Positions 33,948 to 42,170 are shown, counted from the stretch's first letter. The stretch: DNA of 44,836 nucleotides from JAJISK01 sp046759185 (GCA_046759185.1 JBHIBO010000013.1:1-44836); one strand, 5' to 3'. The notes: generated by a model from the sequence alone, not told the origin. A program made the numbers and translations.

Positions 33948-34472
33948 TTACGTGACTCGTTCCGTCACGCGGACGCGATTGGTCATCCCATGCCTTTCCC
34001 GGATGACCAGCCCTTTCCTCTCCAGTCGGTCCAACACCCGGGAGACTTTGGGACCCGAGAAAGCAACCATCTGGCGGAGGTCCTTCTGCAGAACCTGTCC
34101 CCCCTCCCCGAGGAGACGCTGGTACACCGCTCTCTCATCCTCGGGCAAGAGTCCCAGCGTGAGCTCCACTCGGTCGTCGGAACCTGGAGATGCTTCCCCA
34201 ATAGCTCGGGCGTTCGCGGCCTTCGTTGCACCGGAATACTTTGCGACATAGACATAGACCAGGGAGATGCCAGCGATCAGGGTGACTATGAGGAGGATGC
34301 TGCCCCAGAGGAGAAGCTGAGCACCTTCGAAGGCGTGCCCCATCGTGAAGGGGAGGAGGAGAAGCAGGGCGACGAGAGCAACCGACCCTCCGGCGACGAC
34401 GAGTGCGAGGAACCGGCCGCGGGCCAGGAATTCGTTGGGGGTTCCTTGTCTGTCCTCCGGATTGGAACTCAC
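33948..34472 (-). CDS. Membrane-bound winged-helix regulator
   Basis: About 174 residues. Two helices (about 20-42 and 50-72) are followed by a MarR/IclR-like winged helix: LLPEDERAVYQRLLGEGGQV, LQKDLRQMVAFSGPKVSRVL, DRLERKGLVIRERHGMTNRV. Archaeal genomes hold many such two-helix plus wHTH proteins, thought to sense envelope signals. GTG 34472 is preferred because CCTTAGAAG lies about 25 nt before it; TTG 34490 is also possible. It precedes the cupredoxin operon on the same strand with 137 nt between. Confidence 0.8.
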   Translation of the reverse strand: MSSNPEDRQGTPNEFLARGRFLALVVAGGSVALVALLLLLPFTMGHAFEGAQLLLWGSILLIVTLIAGISLVYVYVAKYSGATKAANARAIGEASPGSDDRVELTLGLLPEDERAVYQRLLGEGGQVLQKDLRQMVAFSGPKVSRVLDRLERKGLVIRERHGMTNRVRVTERVT

Positions 34473-34604
34473 CGGGGGTCGTCTCCTCAATCTTCTAAGG
34501 CCAAACAGTGTCTAGTAGTTGACCCTCGGGGACTCTCACATTGTCCCCTTAGGTGGCTTCTAGGCGTCCCATGCGAGACGATGGCGCCCGAGCGGTCCGC
34601 GGCG

Positions 34605-35498
34605 TCATTCGCCCGTGATGTCGATTTCCTCCGCCCCTTCTTCGTAGCTGCAAGACTTCTCGACTTGGAGCGTGGAGAAGTAGAAACCGAATTGTTCCCG
34701 GACCGCCTTCCGGGCCTGGTCCAGGACCGCCTCGTTGTTCGCGGTCTCGTCGATACGGATGTGGGCCGAGAATAGGTTCCTGCCCGAAGTCAGCGCCCAG
34801 GCATGGATGTGATGGACGTCCGTGACGCCTGGGATGCCATCAAGCGTCTCCCGCACTTCCAGGACATCGACGTCGGACGGCACTGCGTCCATCAGGAGTC
34901 CCGTCGACTCGCGGATGATCCCCACGGAGGCCCAGACTAGAACCACGCCGAATCCGATGCCGAGGATGGGATCGATCTGGAGGAACCCTGAGAAGGCAAT
35001 GACCACCGCGGCGACGATGATCAGGATGCTGCCTACGAAGGTTTGCACCACATGCCAGTAGGCACCCCGGACGTTCAGGTTCTCCTTCTGCCCCCGATAC
35101 AGGAAGGCCAGAGAAATGGACTCCGTAACGAGCCCCCCGATGGCAGCGAAGATCATGAAGGTCGATTCAACGGGCATCGGGTTCAGGAGGCGGAGGATGC
35201 CCATGTAGAAGACGAGGCCCGCCATGCCCAGGAGAAACACGCCATTGAACAAGGCGCCGAGGATCTCAGCTCGGAACGATCCGAACGTCCGATACTGGTC
35301 GGCCGGGCGCGCCGCGATGCGGCCAGCGATGAGGGCTAAGACCACGCCTCCCACGGCAGAGAAAGTGTGGAAGGCGTCGGAAAGGACCGCGATGGAGCCG
35401 CTGATCACAGCGAGCCCTAACTCGATGATGAAGTAGACTCCCGTGAGCCAGGCCCCGATCTTCAGCGCGCGCTCGTTGCTCCGGTACATGGCAGCCAT
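34605..35498 (-). CDS. CDF-family cation transporter lacking site-A aspartates
   Basis: A 297-residue cation diffusion facilitator with six helices and the C-terminal cytoplasmic metallochaperone-like domain (DVHHIHAWALTSGRNLFSAH). Helix 2 reads LSDAFHTFSAV and helix 5 reads AYWHVVQTFVG. The usual site A has HxxxD or DxxxD in helix 2 and HxxxD in helix 5; here the second positions are Ala48 and Thr153 while H44 and H149 remain. Length is normal and no frameshift is seen. It could have another metal preference. Confidence 0.86.
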   Translation of the reverse strand: MAAMYRSNERALKIGAWLTGVYFIIELGLAVISGSIAVLSDAFHTFSAVGGVVLALIAGRIAARPADQYRTFGSFRAEILGALFNGVFLLGMAGLVFYMGILRLLNPMPVESTFMIFAAIGGLVTESISLAFLYRGQKENLNVRGAYWHVVQTFVGSILIIVAAVVIAFSGFLQIDPILGIGFGVVLVWASVGIIRESTGLLMDAVPSDVDVLEVRETLDGIPGVTDVHHIHAWALTSGRNLFSAHIRIDETANNEAVLDQARKAVREQFGFYFSTLQVEKSCSYEEGAEEIDITGE

Positions 35499-35730
35499 AT
35501 CATGGCCGCCACGCTCGCGTTCATGACGGGAGTGATCTTGAATGCTCCTTCCCCTCCAAACGGGGTATGGTTGACGAACCGGGCGGGCAGTATAAGCTCA
35601 CCACCCGACTTCCACAATGTAGCGTCTTCGGCAATTCGTCAAGGATGAATTTGCACCCGTGACTCACGGCTCAGTTCACTGGGTTGACATTATGATAGCT
35701 CGTGGCCCGAACAACCTCCCACGCCCGACT
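35499..35730. other. Spacer between thioredoxin-like relic and CDF gene
   Basis: No gene recognised. GTATAAGCTC at about 35590 is TATA-like on the plus strand, but no gene follows it. Confidence 0.35.
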
Positions 35731-36038
35731 TCAGCGTGGCGACCCTTCCGGGCCTTTCAGGGGGTACTCCTCCCTCAGCCGTTGATAGAGATCGTCGTCA
35801 CAAATCCACGGAAATGATGGTATCCCTGTGATCTTGATTTCGCCGTCGATGACGATGGTGGGGACCGCATTGACTCCATACTCTCTCATCTTCGCCTCGA
35901 CCTCCTCTGTCGCCTGGTTGACATCGAGGACAATTTCTGTGTGCACCCTCGACACTTGCCCACCTCGATGACGTCGCTGACGTACCTGCATAGGGGACAG
36001 CCTGAGGAGAACATCTCGATGGTGTGGCCCCGCTTCAT
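35731..36038 (-). pseudogene. Thioredoxin-like thiol protein split by a frameshift
   Basis: From ATG 36038 the frame gives MKRGHTIEMFSSGCPLCRYV and SDVIEVGKCRGC, a typical CxxC thioredoxin-like start. A second frame, from about 35945, continues TEIVLDVNQATEEVEAKMRE and YGVNAVPTIVIDGEIKITG with the cis-proline VPT and runs to 35731. The two meet at a TGTGTG dinucleotide run (35938-35943), so a 2-nt slip explains the split. Either it is a recent pseudogene or a sequencing error; the rest looks intact. Confidence 0.75.
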
Positions 36039-36243
36039 TGGGGGCTCATGGGGAGGGATGGATAAGACGTTCACGATGCGGGGCGTCCATGTCGATTCCT
36101 CTCGCAAGGAAAGGATCCCGCGATCTCTACAGCTCCCGAAATGCACCGTCAATGCGAGACGCAACGCAAGCTGGGCGAGACCACCCCTGAAATCCCAGGA
36201 AAGGTCTTTGGTGGCCTTTCCAGGCAGCTATCTCCCCCCACCC

Positions 36244-36528
36244 TCACACCTGGCTCCGTTGGATGGATATCAGTATCAGGACGAACCCGAGCACCGCCGT
36301 GAGTGCCTCGGCAGTGTGCGCCGATACTAAGTCCCATCCGAGGAATTCGAAGAGGACGCCCTCAACCACCGCCCCGAGGGTCAGAAGGGCGAATCCTGCG
36401 GTCAAAAAGAGAAACGTATCCCGGTGACCGCGGGCCTGAACGACCATCCGCAGCCCCCAGAGGGTCACGATCGCCCCCGCAGCGACGATGGCGAGGCGAA
36501 AGACGGCGAGGGTGGGGTGCTCCGTCAG
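36244..36528 (-). CDS. Small three-helix membrane protein, paralogue d (DUF7521-like)
   Basis: With a CTG start at 36528 the protein is 94 residues, exactly the length of paralogue a at 37090-37374, and the two align from the first residue (TEHPTLAVFR against VDHPFLVAAK). The shared core is VEGVLFEFLGWDL / IEGLLFELLSWDL. CTG overlaps the TGA of the upstream gene as CTGA. No ATG, GTG or TTG gives a full-length form. It resembles small membrane proteins called DUF7521 in haloarchaea, often next to winged-helix genes. Confidence 0.7.
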   Translation of the reverse strand: MTEHPTLAVFRLAIVAAGAIVTLWGLRMVVQARGHRDTFLFLTAGFALLTLGAVVEGVLFEFLGWDLVSAHTAEALTAVLGFVLILISIQRSQV

Positions 36529-36797
36529 CTCCCCTCCCGGGCTGCCAGAAACGCCCATCCCCAACGCACGTTCAGCCAGACGGCGAGCGCGAGCAAGACG
36601 CCAAAGTGCAGCCCCTCGCTGATTTCCACCCAGGCAGGAGGCGCCAGCGTGCCGATGAGCTCGACAAGGATCCAAGCAGAGAGGAAGGCCGAGAAACCAA
36701 TCCCGAAGCCCAGGACGCGTTCCCGGCGGGGGGTCCGATCGAGCATCATCCGAGCAAGGAAAATGGCCAGAGCGAGGCCCAAGAGCGCCAGGACCAC
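36525..36797 (-). CDS. Small three-helix membrane protein, paralogue c
   Basis: A 90-residue protein from GTG 36797, but the frame stays open to 36830 and adds VATVLESVLQI, which would complete the first helix. The GTA at 36830 overlaps the stop of gene b, and GAGGAGGGG lies just before it, so an unusual start within 36800-36830 is possible. Similar in helix layout to paralogue b (hydrophobic, then RRERVLGFGIGFSAFL). Function unknown. Confidence 0.65.
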   Translation of the reverse strand: MVLALLGLALAIFLARMMLDRTPRRERVLGFGIGFSAFLSAWILVELIGTLAPPAWVEISEGLHFGVLLALAVWLNVRWGWAFLAAREGS

Positions 36798-36826
36798 AAT
36801 CTGGAGAACGGACTCGAGGACCGTGG

Positions 36827-37093
36827 CTACCCCTCCTCACGAAGCTTCCAGTAGACCAGCGCAAAGACGAGGATGAAAGCGGCGGAGAGCGCCTCGACGC
36901 TCACGACCACTGCGGGGATTCCGACAAAAATGTCGGTGGCGTGAAAGACCGCGTGGGCGGCGAGAGCGACGACTAGGAAACCAGCCAGGCGCGCGTAGGA
37001 CGGATTCGACTTACGCAATCTCAGAGCAAAGTACGTAGGCGGGAAGGCTGCCACGATGAGAGCCACAATGCTGAGAGAGGCCCAGATGCTCAG
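36827..37093 (-). CDS. Small three-helix membrane protein, paralogue b
   Basis: From CTG 37093 the protein is 88 residues; CTG overlaps the TGA of paralogue a as CTGA. The alternative GTG at 37066 would remove nine residues, SIWASLSIV, from the first helix. The rest is FALRLRKSNPSYARLAGFLV followed by two helices and KLREEG. CTG is thus favoured by helix length and by the same arrangement in gene d. Confidence 0.65.
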   Translation of the reverse strand: MSIWASLSIVALIVAAFPPTYFALRLRKSNPSYARLAGFLVVALAAHAVFHATDIFVGIPAVVVSVEALSAAFILVFALVYWKLREEG

Positions 37094-37374
37094 CCTTTCA
37101 CCCCCCTCGGACGGAGGACGATGGCCAAGGTCGCGAGTCCAGCAAGGACGAAGGCGGACTCGACGAGGTGGACGGTGGCAAGGTCCCAGCTGAGGAGCTC
37201 AAAGAGGAGGCCCTCTATGAAGGATCCAAGCGCGATGAGGCCGAACCCAACGGAGAGGGCAAGCATGATTGCTCCTCCATTTCGACGATACGCCAGGTAC
37301 GACAGAAGGGCGATGGCGGTACCGAGTAGGAGGACGGTGACCTTGGCTGCCACGAGGAAGGGGTGGTCGACCAC
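37090..37374 (-). CDS. Small three-helix membrane protein, paralogue a (DUF7521-like)
   Basis: A 94-residue protein starting at GTG 37374, which overlaps the TAG of the winged-helix gene (TAGTG). Three hydrophobic helices; the core FIEGLLFELLSWDLATVHLV recurs in paralogue d. First of four overlapping membrane genes. Family resemblance is to haloarchaeal DUF7521; role unknown. Confidence 0.75.
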   Translation of the reverse strand: MVDHPFLVAAKVTVLLLGTAIALLSYLAYRRNGGAIMLALSVGFGLIALGSFIEGLLFELLSWDLATVHLVESAFVLAGLATLAIVLRPRGVKG

Positions 37375-37736
37375 TACAGCTCCTCCTGGAAGGAGTGGAA
37401 GAGGCGGAACACCTTCTGGACGGCGTCGAGGTTGGGGACTCCCGAGACAACCACCTCTCCGGATTGGAACTTCAAGCTCACCTCACGAAAGGTCGCCTTG
37501 TACATCAGGTACTTCTTCCCCTCCGACGTCAGGACGGTCCGAGCCACCGCCAGCAGGCCCTCCTCCTCCAGTTCGTGGAGCCGCCGGTAGGTCGACGAAC
37601 TGGGGAGTCCTTCCTCATGGATCAGGTCCGCCGCAGACCGGGGACGGTTGCTCGTCGCCGCGAGAATCCGCCTGCTCTGCTCGTCGGCAAGCGCTCGCAA
37701 CAGCGCCTCTTGGAGCCTGCGGTCCTTGATAAGCAT
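37374..37736 (-). CDS. Winged-helix (ArsR-like) regulator
   Basis: A 120-residue protein. LQEALLRALADEQSRRILAA, RSAADLIHEEGLPSSSTYRR, and LHELEEEGLLAVARTVLTSE form the DNA-binding domain; a beta-rich C-terminal part follows with KYLMYKATFREVSLKFQ. Its stop overlaps the start of the four-gene membrane array, and it is divergent from the CuA protein gene, so it probably controls both directions. No Cys pair for metal sensing is seen. Confidence 0.83.
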   Translation of the reverse strand: MLIKDRRLQEALLRALADEQSRRILAATSNRPRSAADLIHEEGLPSSSTYRRLHELEEEGLLAVARTVLTSEGKKYLMYKATFREVSLKFQSGEVVVSGVPNLDAVQKVFRLFHSFQEEL

Positions 37737-37746
37737 GGGAGCTCAT

Positions 37747-37760
37747 TCCCAGTCCTGGGA
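37747..37760. promoter_or_regulatory. Candidate operator between wHTH gene and CuA protein gene
   Basis: TCCCAG-TC-CTGGGA, a perfect 6-bp inverted repeat with a 2-nt spacer, sits 11-24 nt before the winged-helix start codon and about 25 nt upstream of the TATA box of the divergent gene. Its place suits autoregulation by the winged-helix protein. Confidence 0.45.
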
Positions 37761-37783
37761 CTCAGCTCGGGAATCGTCTTTCC

Positions 37784-37792
37784 CTTTTATAT
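37784..37792 (+). promoter_or_regulatory. TATA box of the CuA protein gene
   Basis: CTTTTATAT about 28 nt before ATG 37816; the message should be leaderless or carry only a few bases of leader. Confidence 0.65.
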
Positions 37793-37815
37793 GAATAGAA
37801 GACGCAGTGGGAAGC

Positions 37816-38379
37816 ATGCGTGAAAAAGCTGCTACGGGTCAGAGATGGCGAAGGCCGTGGCTCTGGATCGGCGTCCTCATCGCGGTTGGCCTGGTCACCG
37901 GGACGACAGCCGCGTTCTTGCTGGCGCCCTCCGCACCGCAGCGGACCTTCACAGTGATGGCCTACCATTGGGGGTTCGCCATCTATGACGAGAGCGGGAC
38001 AGAGGTTCCCGCGATCGAAGTCGCAAGTGGAACTCAGGTAACCCTGGAGATCTTCTCCGGGGCTTCCCTCGATCACGAGGCGCATCATGAGATGATGGAG
38101 CGGACGGTCGTGGCGTGGGCCGACAACCCGGAGTACGGTGCGAAGACCGCTATAGAACTGATGGAGTTGATGGAGGATGCCGAGGCGGCGGGACTGAACG
38201 ACCACGTCTTGACCATCCCCCAGTTCGGCGTTTCCATGTGGACGGACCATGAATCGCCAGAGCCCGCTCGGGTGACCTTTGTTGCCGACGAGGCGGGGAC
38301 CTTCGACATTACATGCGCCGGACTGTGTGGCTGGGGCCACATCTACATGCACCTTGAAGGCGGATTGGTCGTCAGCTAG
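37816..38379 (+). CDS. Membrane-anchored CuA-type cupredoxin (COX2-like)
   Basis: A 187-residue protein: one N-terminal helix (about 16-36) then a cupredoxin domain of the cytochrome oxidase subunit II type. The CuA ligands are H130 (in HVLTIPQFGV, five residues before Pro as in COX2), C167, C171, H175 and M178 in CAGLCGWGHIYM. Between strands an extra segment of about 45 residues (86-129) is inserted, starting LDHEAHHEMMER, rich in His, Glu and Met. No oxidase subunit I is in the window. It could carry electrons or hold copper outside the cell. Confidence 0.86.
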   Translation: MREKAATGQRWRRPWLWIGVLIAVGLVTGTTAAFLLAPSAPQRTFTVMAYHWGFAIYDESGTEVPAIEVASGTQVTLEIFSGASLDHEAHHEMMERTVVAWADNPEYGAKTAIELMELMEDAEAAGLNDHVLTIPQFGVSMWTDHESPEPARVTFVADEAGTFDITCAGLCGWGHIYMHLEGGLVVS

Positions 38380-38566
38380 GGCGGGGACACCCGCCCCCCT
38401 CTTCTTTCTTGCACTTCTTCGGCGGAGTCCTACGGTGACGACCACCCCGGCCACCTTATCCGTCAGAGGCCACATCGGTTGAGGGATTTCAGGTGTCTCG
38501 ACGCCATCCCGGCGCCGACTTGCCTACGCTGGGCGGCGCAGGCGGCGGCCCAGACCTTACGGACTC

Positions 38567-38716
38567 CTAATCGGGATGGCCGTACCGGTGAGGGTCTGCC
38601 TCAAAGGTTTCCTTGCAGCCACTGGAGCAGAAGTAAAACGTACGCCCCTCGTGAGTGGCGGTGTAGTCGGTCGTTCCCTCGTCGACGCTCATACCGCAGA
38701 CTGGATCCGTAGCCAT
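38567..38716 (-). CDS. YHS-domain mini protein (49 aa)
   Basis: MATDPVCGMSVDEGTTDYTA and THEGRTFYFCSSGCKETFEA make a whole YHS domain with C7, C30 and C34, ending DPHRYGHPD. YHS domains bind copper or other soft metals and resemble the N terminus of the copper ATPase encoded next on this strand. It is likely a cytoplasmic copper chaperone or sensor. TATA-like ACAAAAGAG lies about 40 nt before the ATG. Confidence 0.85.
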   Translation of the reverse strand: MATDPVCGMSVDEGTTDYTATHEGRTFYFCSSGCKETFEADPHRYGHPD

Positions 38717-38955
38717 ATTTGGTCCCATCAAGCACTACATCGAGCCCTCTTTTGTACCGTTCCATTTGCAAATGTAACCCGGCGCGGGCGTGCAATCCCG
38801 CGGTACGTTGGCGCAATTCCGCTCGGGCAACTAACGGGGACGCCTCGTGAGGGATCGTCGCTCCAGGATAGGGCGACTTCATCCGTCCGGCATTTCCGCA
38901 TGGGGCCCATCCTCGACAATCATCCCACCGTGGCCGCACCGCTCTCCGTTTCCGG

Positions 38956-39258
38956 TCACCCCTCCTCCCCTTCCCGCCGAACTCTCATCCAGGCGTCGAG
39001 ACTTTTCTGCCACCCGGCATTGTCCCGGCCCTCCGACCACCAGAGGACCAGTCCGAGAACGACGCAGATGACGAGAAGCAGGGAAAAGAAGAGGGCGAGC
39101 GGGAACTGCCACCATAGGGTGACCAGTGCGGCAACCCCTCCACCTGCCCCCATGGCCAGTACGAGCCAGATTTCTATCCCGAAGTGGCGCTTTGCTCCTC
39201 TCCCGCGGCCGTCACGGGAACCCGGGATCATTCGCGTACTCCACCCGGGGCGAGCCAT
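38956..39258 (-). CDS. Small two-helix membrane protein after copper ATPase
   Basis: A 100-residue protein with two helices, IEIWLVLAMGAGGGVAALVTLWW and LALFFSLLLVICVVLGLVLWW, and charged ends. ATG directly follows the ATPase TGA (TGA-ATG), so it is cotranslated. No known family. It may be an accessory subunit of the ATPase; this is inferred from position only. Confidence 0.65.
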   Translation of the reverse strand: MARPGWSTRMIPGSRDGRGRGAKRHFGIEIWLVLAMGAGGGVAALVTLWWQFPLALFFSLLLVICVVLGLVLWWSEGRDNAGWQKSLDAWMRVRREGEEG

Positions 39259-41448
39259 TCAGCTGCCTCCGGTTGCTACACTCGTGGTCGGGGTTCGCGG
39301 GAGGGGCAGGGGACGGGTCGGGCCACGTGGGCCGGGCTTCCACCGATTGAGCAACATGGAGTTCAGCGTTACGGTAACCGAAGAGGTCGCCATGGCGACG
39401 GCGGCGAAGATGGGGTTCAAGAGGGGTCCTCCAAAGAGGTAGAGCACGCCCGCAGCCACCGGGATGAGGGAAACGTTGTAGGCGAAGGCCCAGAACAGGT
39501 TCTGCTTGATCTTTCGCACGGTCCGCTTGCTGAGCTCGATTGCGGAAGCCACGTCGCGCGCATCGTCCTTGATGAGGACGATGCCGCCAGTCTCCTTGGC
39601 GATATCCGTTCCGCTCCCTATGGCGATCCCTACGTCGCTGGCCGCCAGAGCGGGTGCGTCGTTGATGCCGTCGCCCACCATGGCCACGAGTTTGCCCTCT
39701 TCCTTGAAGTCCCTGATGACCTCCGCCTTGTCGCCTGGCAGGACCTCGGCGAGCACGTGCTTGATGCCGAGCCTCCGAGCTATGGCCCGCGCCGTTCGTT
39801 CGTTGTCACCCGTGAGCATGACCACCTCGATGTCCATGGCCTCCAAGCTCGCGATCGCGTCGAAAGAGGAATCCTTTAGCGTGTCGGCCACCGCCACGAT
39901 GCCGGCCAGGTTCCCATCGAGACCGATAAGCATGGCCGTCTTGCCGTCCGTTTCCAGCTCTCGCAGTTGTGTCTCGACACCGTCGGTCACGATTCCCTCC
40001 ATCCTGAAGAGCCTGCGATTGCCCAGAAGGATGCTCTGTCCGTCGTGGGTGGCGCGAACGCCATGCCCGGGAACCGCCTCGAAGAAATCTGGTCCCGAAG
40101 GGGCGAGGTCTCTGTCGCGAGCCCCTCGAACGATGGCTTCCCCCAGCGGATGCTCGGAGCCGGTCTCGGCGATGGCGGCCAGGCGCAGGACCTCCTCTTC
40201 CTGGTACCCCGGCATGGCGATGACGTCGGTGAGAGAGGGCTCCCCCTCGGTCAGGGTTCCCGTCTTGTCGAAGATGACGGCCTCCAGCTTCTTCGCCTTC
40301 TCCAGGTACTCACCGCTCTTGATGAGAACACCGTGCTGTGCCCCCTTCCCTGCTCCGATCATGAGGGCCGCGGGAGTCGCGATCCCGAGGGCGCAGGGGC
40401 ATGCAATGATCAGCACGGAGACGAGTACGACAAAGGCAAGGGAGAAGGGGAGCCCACCGACGTAGAGCCAGAGGGCGAAGCTCCCGACGGCGACGAGGAC
40501 CACCACGGGAACGAAATAGCTGGACACGAGGTCCGCCATCCTCTGAATGGGCGTCTTGGAGACGATCGCCTCCTCCACCATGTGCACGATCTGGGCCAAG
40601 GTCGTGTCGCTGCCGACCTTGGTGGCCCGCATGCGGATCAGGCCGGTTTTGTTGATGGAGGCGCCGATGATCTCGTCTCCCTCCCCCTTCTCCACCGGCA
40701 TGCTTTCCCCCGTGACTACCGACTGGTCTACGGAGGAGTATCCGCTCTCGACGACGCCGTCCACGGGGACGCGCTCTCCGGGGCGGACAAGGATGCGGTC
40801 GTCGACCCTGAGCTGTTCTACGGGGACCTCCGTCTCCCCTCCGTCTCCCAGGACAGTGGCCATCTTGGGCTGGAGGTCCAGGAGCTTGCGTACGGCGTCG
40901 GACGCCCGGCCCTTGACGACGTGTTCCATCACGTTGCCCAGAAGGATGAATCCGATGATCAGGCCCGACTCGGTGAAGTAGACCATGGGACCCGTCTCGA
41001 TGATGGTGGGGAAGAGAGCAGGGAAGAAGGTGAGGAGGGTGCTGTAGCCCCAGGCGGCCGACGTGCCCGTGGCGATCAGGCTGTCCATGTTCGCTTGACG
41101 GGCTCGGACCGCATCCGCCGTCCCCTTGTAGAACTTCCAGCCGCCCACGAACTGAACGGGCGTCGCCAGGAAGAAGAGCCAGACGTAGAGAGGAAGCCCA
41201 AGGGTGAGGGGATTCCAGCTCTCGGCTCCAATAAGGGGGGGGTAGAAGTATTCGAAGAAAAGGGTGATGAAGCCCAGCGTGAGGCTGAAGGTCGCCATGA
41301 ACTTGAGCCGGCGGAACTCCTTCTCTGGTTGGAGAAACGTGTTCAGGCAGTTCTCACTGCAGAAGTAGTACTGGGTCCCTCGTCGCTCGGCCTGGAAGGG
41401 CGTCCTGCTTTCATCGACGTACATCCCACAGATGATGTCCTTTGCCAT
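39259..41448 (-). CDS. copA: Cu(I)-exporting P1B-type ATPase with N-terminal YHS domain
   Basis: A 729-residue pump. Instead of an HMA domain it begins with a YHS domain (1-45; C7, C30, C34: YYFCSENCLNTFL). Eight helices follow with the transport motif CPC (IIACPCALGIATPAA), the Tyr-Asn pair in helix 7 (FAYNVSLIPVAAG) and the Met-x-x-Ser-Ser in helix 8 (AMATSSVTVTLN), the set of a P1B-1 Cu(I) ATPase. TGES, DKTGTLTEG, SEHPLGEAIV and GDGINDAPAL give phosphorylation, nucleotide and hinge sites. TATA-like GGTTTAAGTG (minus strand) near 41510. Confidence 0.95.
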   Translation of the reverse strand: MAKDIICGMYVDESRTPFQAERRGTQYYFCSENCLNTFLQPEKEFRRLKFMATFSLTLGFITLFFEYFYPPLIGAESWNPLTLGLPLYVWLFFLATPVQFVGGWKFYKGTADAVRARQANMDSLIATGTSAAWGYSTLLTFFPALFPTIIETGPMVYFTESGLIIGFILLGNVMEHVVKGRASDAVRKLLDLQPKMATVLGDGGETEVPVEQLRVDDRILVRPGERVPVDGVVESGYSSVDQSVVTGESMPVEKGEGDEIIGASINKTGLIRMRATKVGSDTTLAQIVHMVEEAIVSKTPIQRMADLVSSYFVPVVVLVAVGSFALWLYVGGLPFSLAFVVLVSVLIIACPCALGIATPAALMIGAGKGAQHGVLIKSGEYLEKAKKLEAVIFDKTGTLTEGEPSLTDVIAMPGYQEEEVLRLAAIAETGSEHPLGEAIVRGARDRDLAPSGPDFFEAVPGHGVRATHDGQSILLGNRRLFRMEGIVTDGVETQLRELETDGKTAMLIGLDGNLAGIVAVADTLKDSSFDAIASLEAMDIEVVMLTGDNERTARAIARRLGIKHVLAEVLPGDKAEVIRDFKEEGKLVAMVGDGINDAPALAASDVGIAIGSGTDIAKETGGIVLIKDDARDVASAIELSKRTVRKIKQNLFWAFAYNVSLIPVAAGVLYLFGGPLLNPIFAAVAMATSSVTVTLNSMLLNRWKPGPRGPTRPLPLPRTPTTSVATGGS

Positions 41449-41777
41449 GGCGACCGGGTTAGCAAGGGCCCACCCGTTCCATCTCCCTTGCGTTTTCCGT
41501 GTGGCACTTAAACCGCCGCTAGGCCTTTCTGAATGTAAGCATCGAGTGGCCTAAGATCGTGTTGCCCCCCGTGAGCAGGGCCATGGAGGACTGTGCAGGG
41601 TTGGGGCGCCCTGCGACGATATCACCTCACCTGAGAGGGAACTCAACACTGTCCGCAATCTTTGGACACTGGGCTGGTGAACCCGGAAGGAGGGGCCCGT
41701 CTTCCCTAACGCCGAGGGAGAACCGTGAGTCGACCACCTCGACATTTCTTGCCTTACAGACGTAAGGCGACTTCCAC
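41449..41777. other. Spacer upstream of the copper ATPase
   Basis: Holds the ATPase promoter (TTTAAG near 41508-41513 on the minus strand). Nothing else recognised; a pair of short frames is not supported. Confidence 0.4.
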
Positions 41778-42170
41778 TTGGCCTGGCCCGTGCATACCGA
41801 GTCCGTGCGAGCATCGTCGGCCGGGACCTTTCATCTCACCGTGACGTCACGGGCGACGCGTCTCCTCAGGCATCTGGAGGAATCCTCACTTCACACCACC
41901 GTTCGCTGGGTCCCAGGGCCGTGTCGGGACGACTGGTGTGGGCCCATCCCCAAGCTGCGGGTCCGCCCTGGGAGCCCGCCCGCTCGTGAGAAGGGTAACT
42001 CGGTCCATCGGGTTGTGCAGGGGATTGACGTCTACGTCCCCGAATCGGTGGCAGAGACCGCGGCTCGCAACCAGGACCGGCTACAGATCGACGGGAACCC
42101 TTTCACTCGAAAGTTCCGACTCAGGGGACTGACCTACGGCCTACGTCCTCCGGCGCGTCTTCACTCCTGA
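41778..42170 (+). CDS. Uncharacterised ORF, maybe a gene remnant
   Basis: The frame of 130 codons is not convincing in its first half. The second half, VVQGIDVYVPESVAETAARN followed by QDRLQIDGNPFTRKFRLRGL, has high GC3 and looks like real protein. No family recognised. No promoter or ribosome-binding site was seen. It may be the end of a broken gene. Confidence 0.3.
   Translation: MAWPVHTESVRASSAGTFHLTVTSRATRLLRHLEESSLHTTVRWVPGPCRDDWCGPIPKLRVRPGSPPAREKGNSVHRVVQGIDVYVPESVAETAARNQDRLQIDGNPFTRKFRLRGLTYGLRPPARLHS

Noticed and set aside
39967..41511. 514-residue frame on the plus strand
   Set aside because: Antisense to the copper ATPase, whose motifs are all intact; the frame is Asp/Glu/Gly/His-rich noise.
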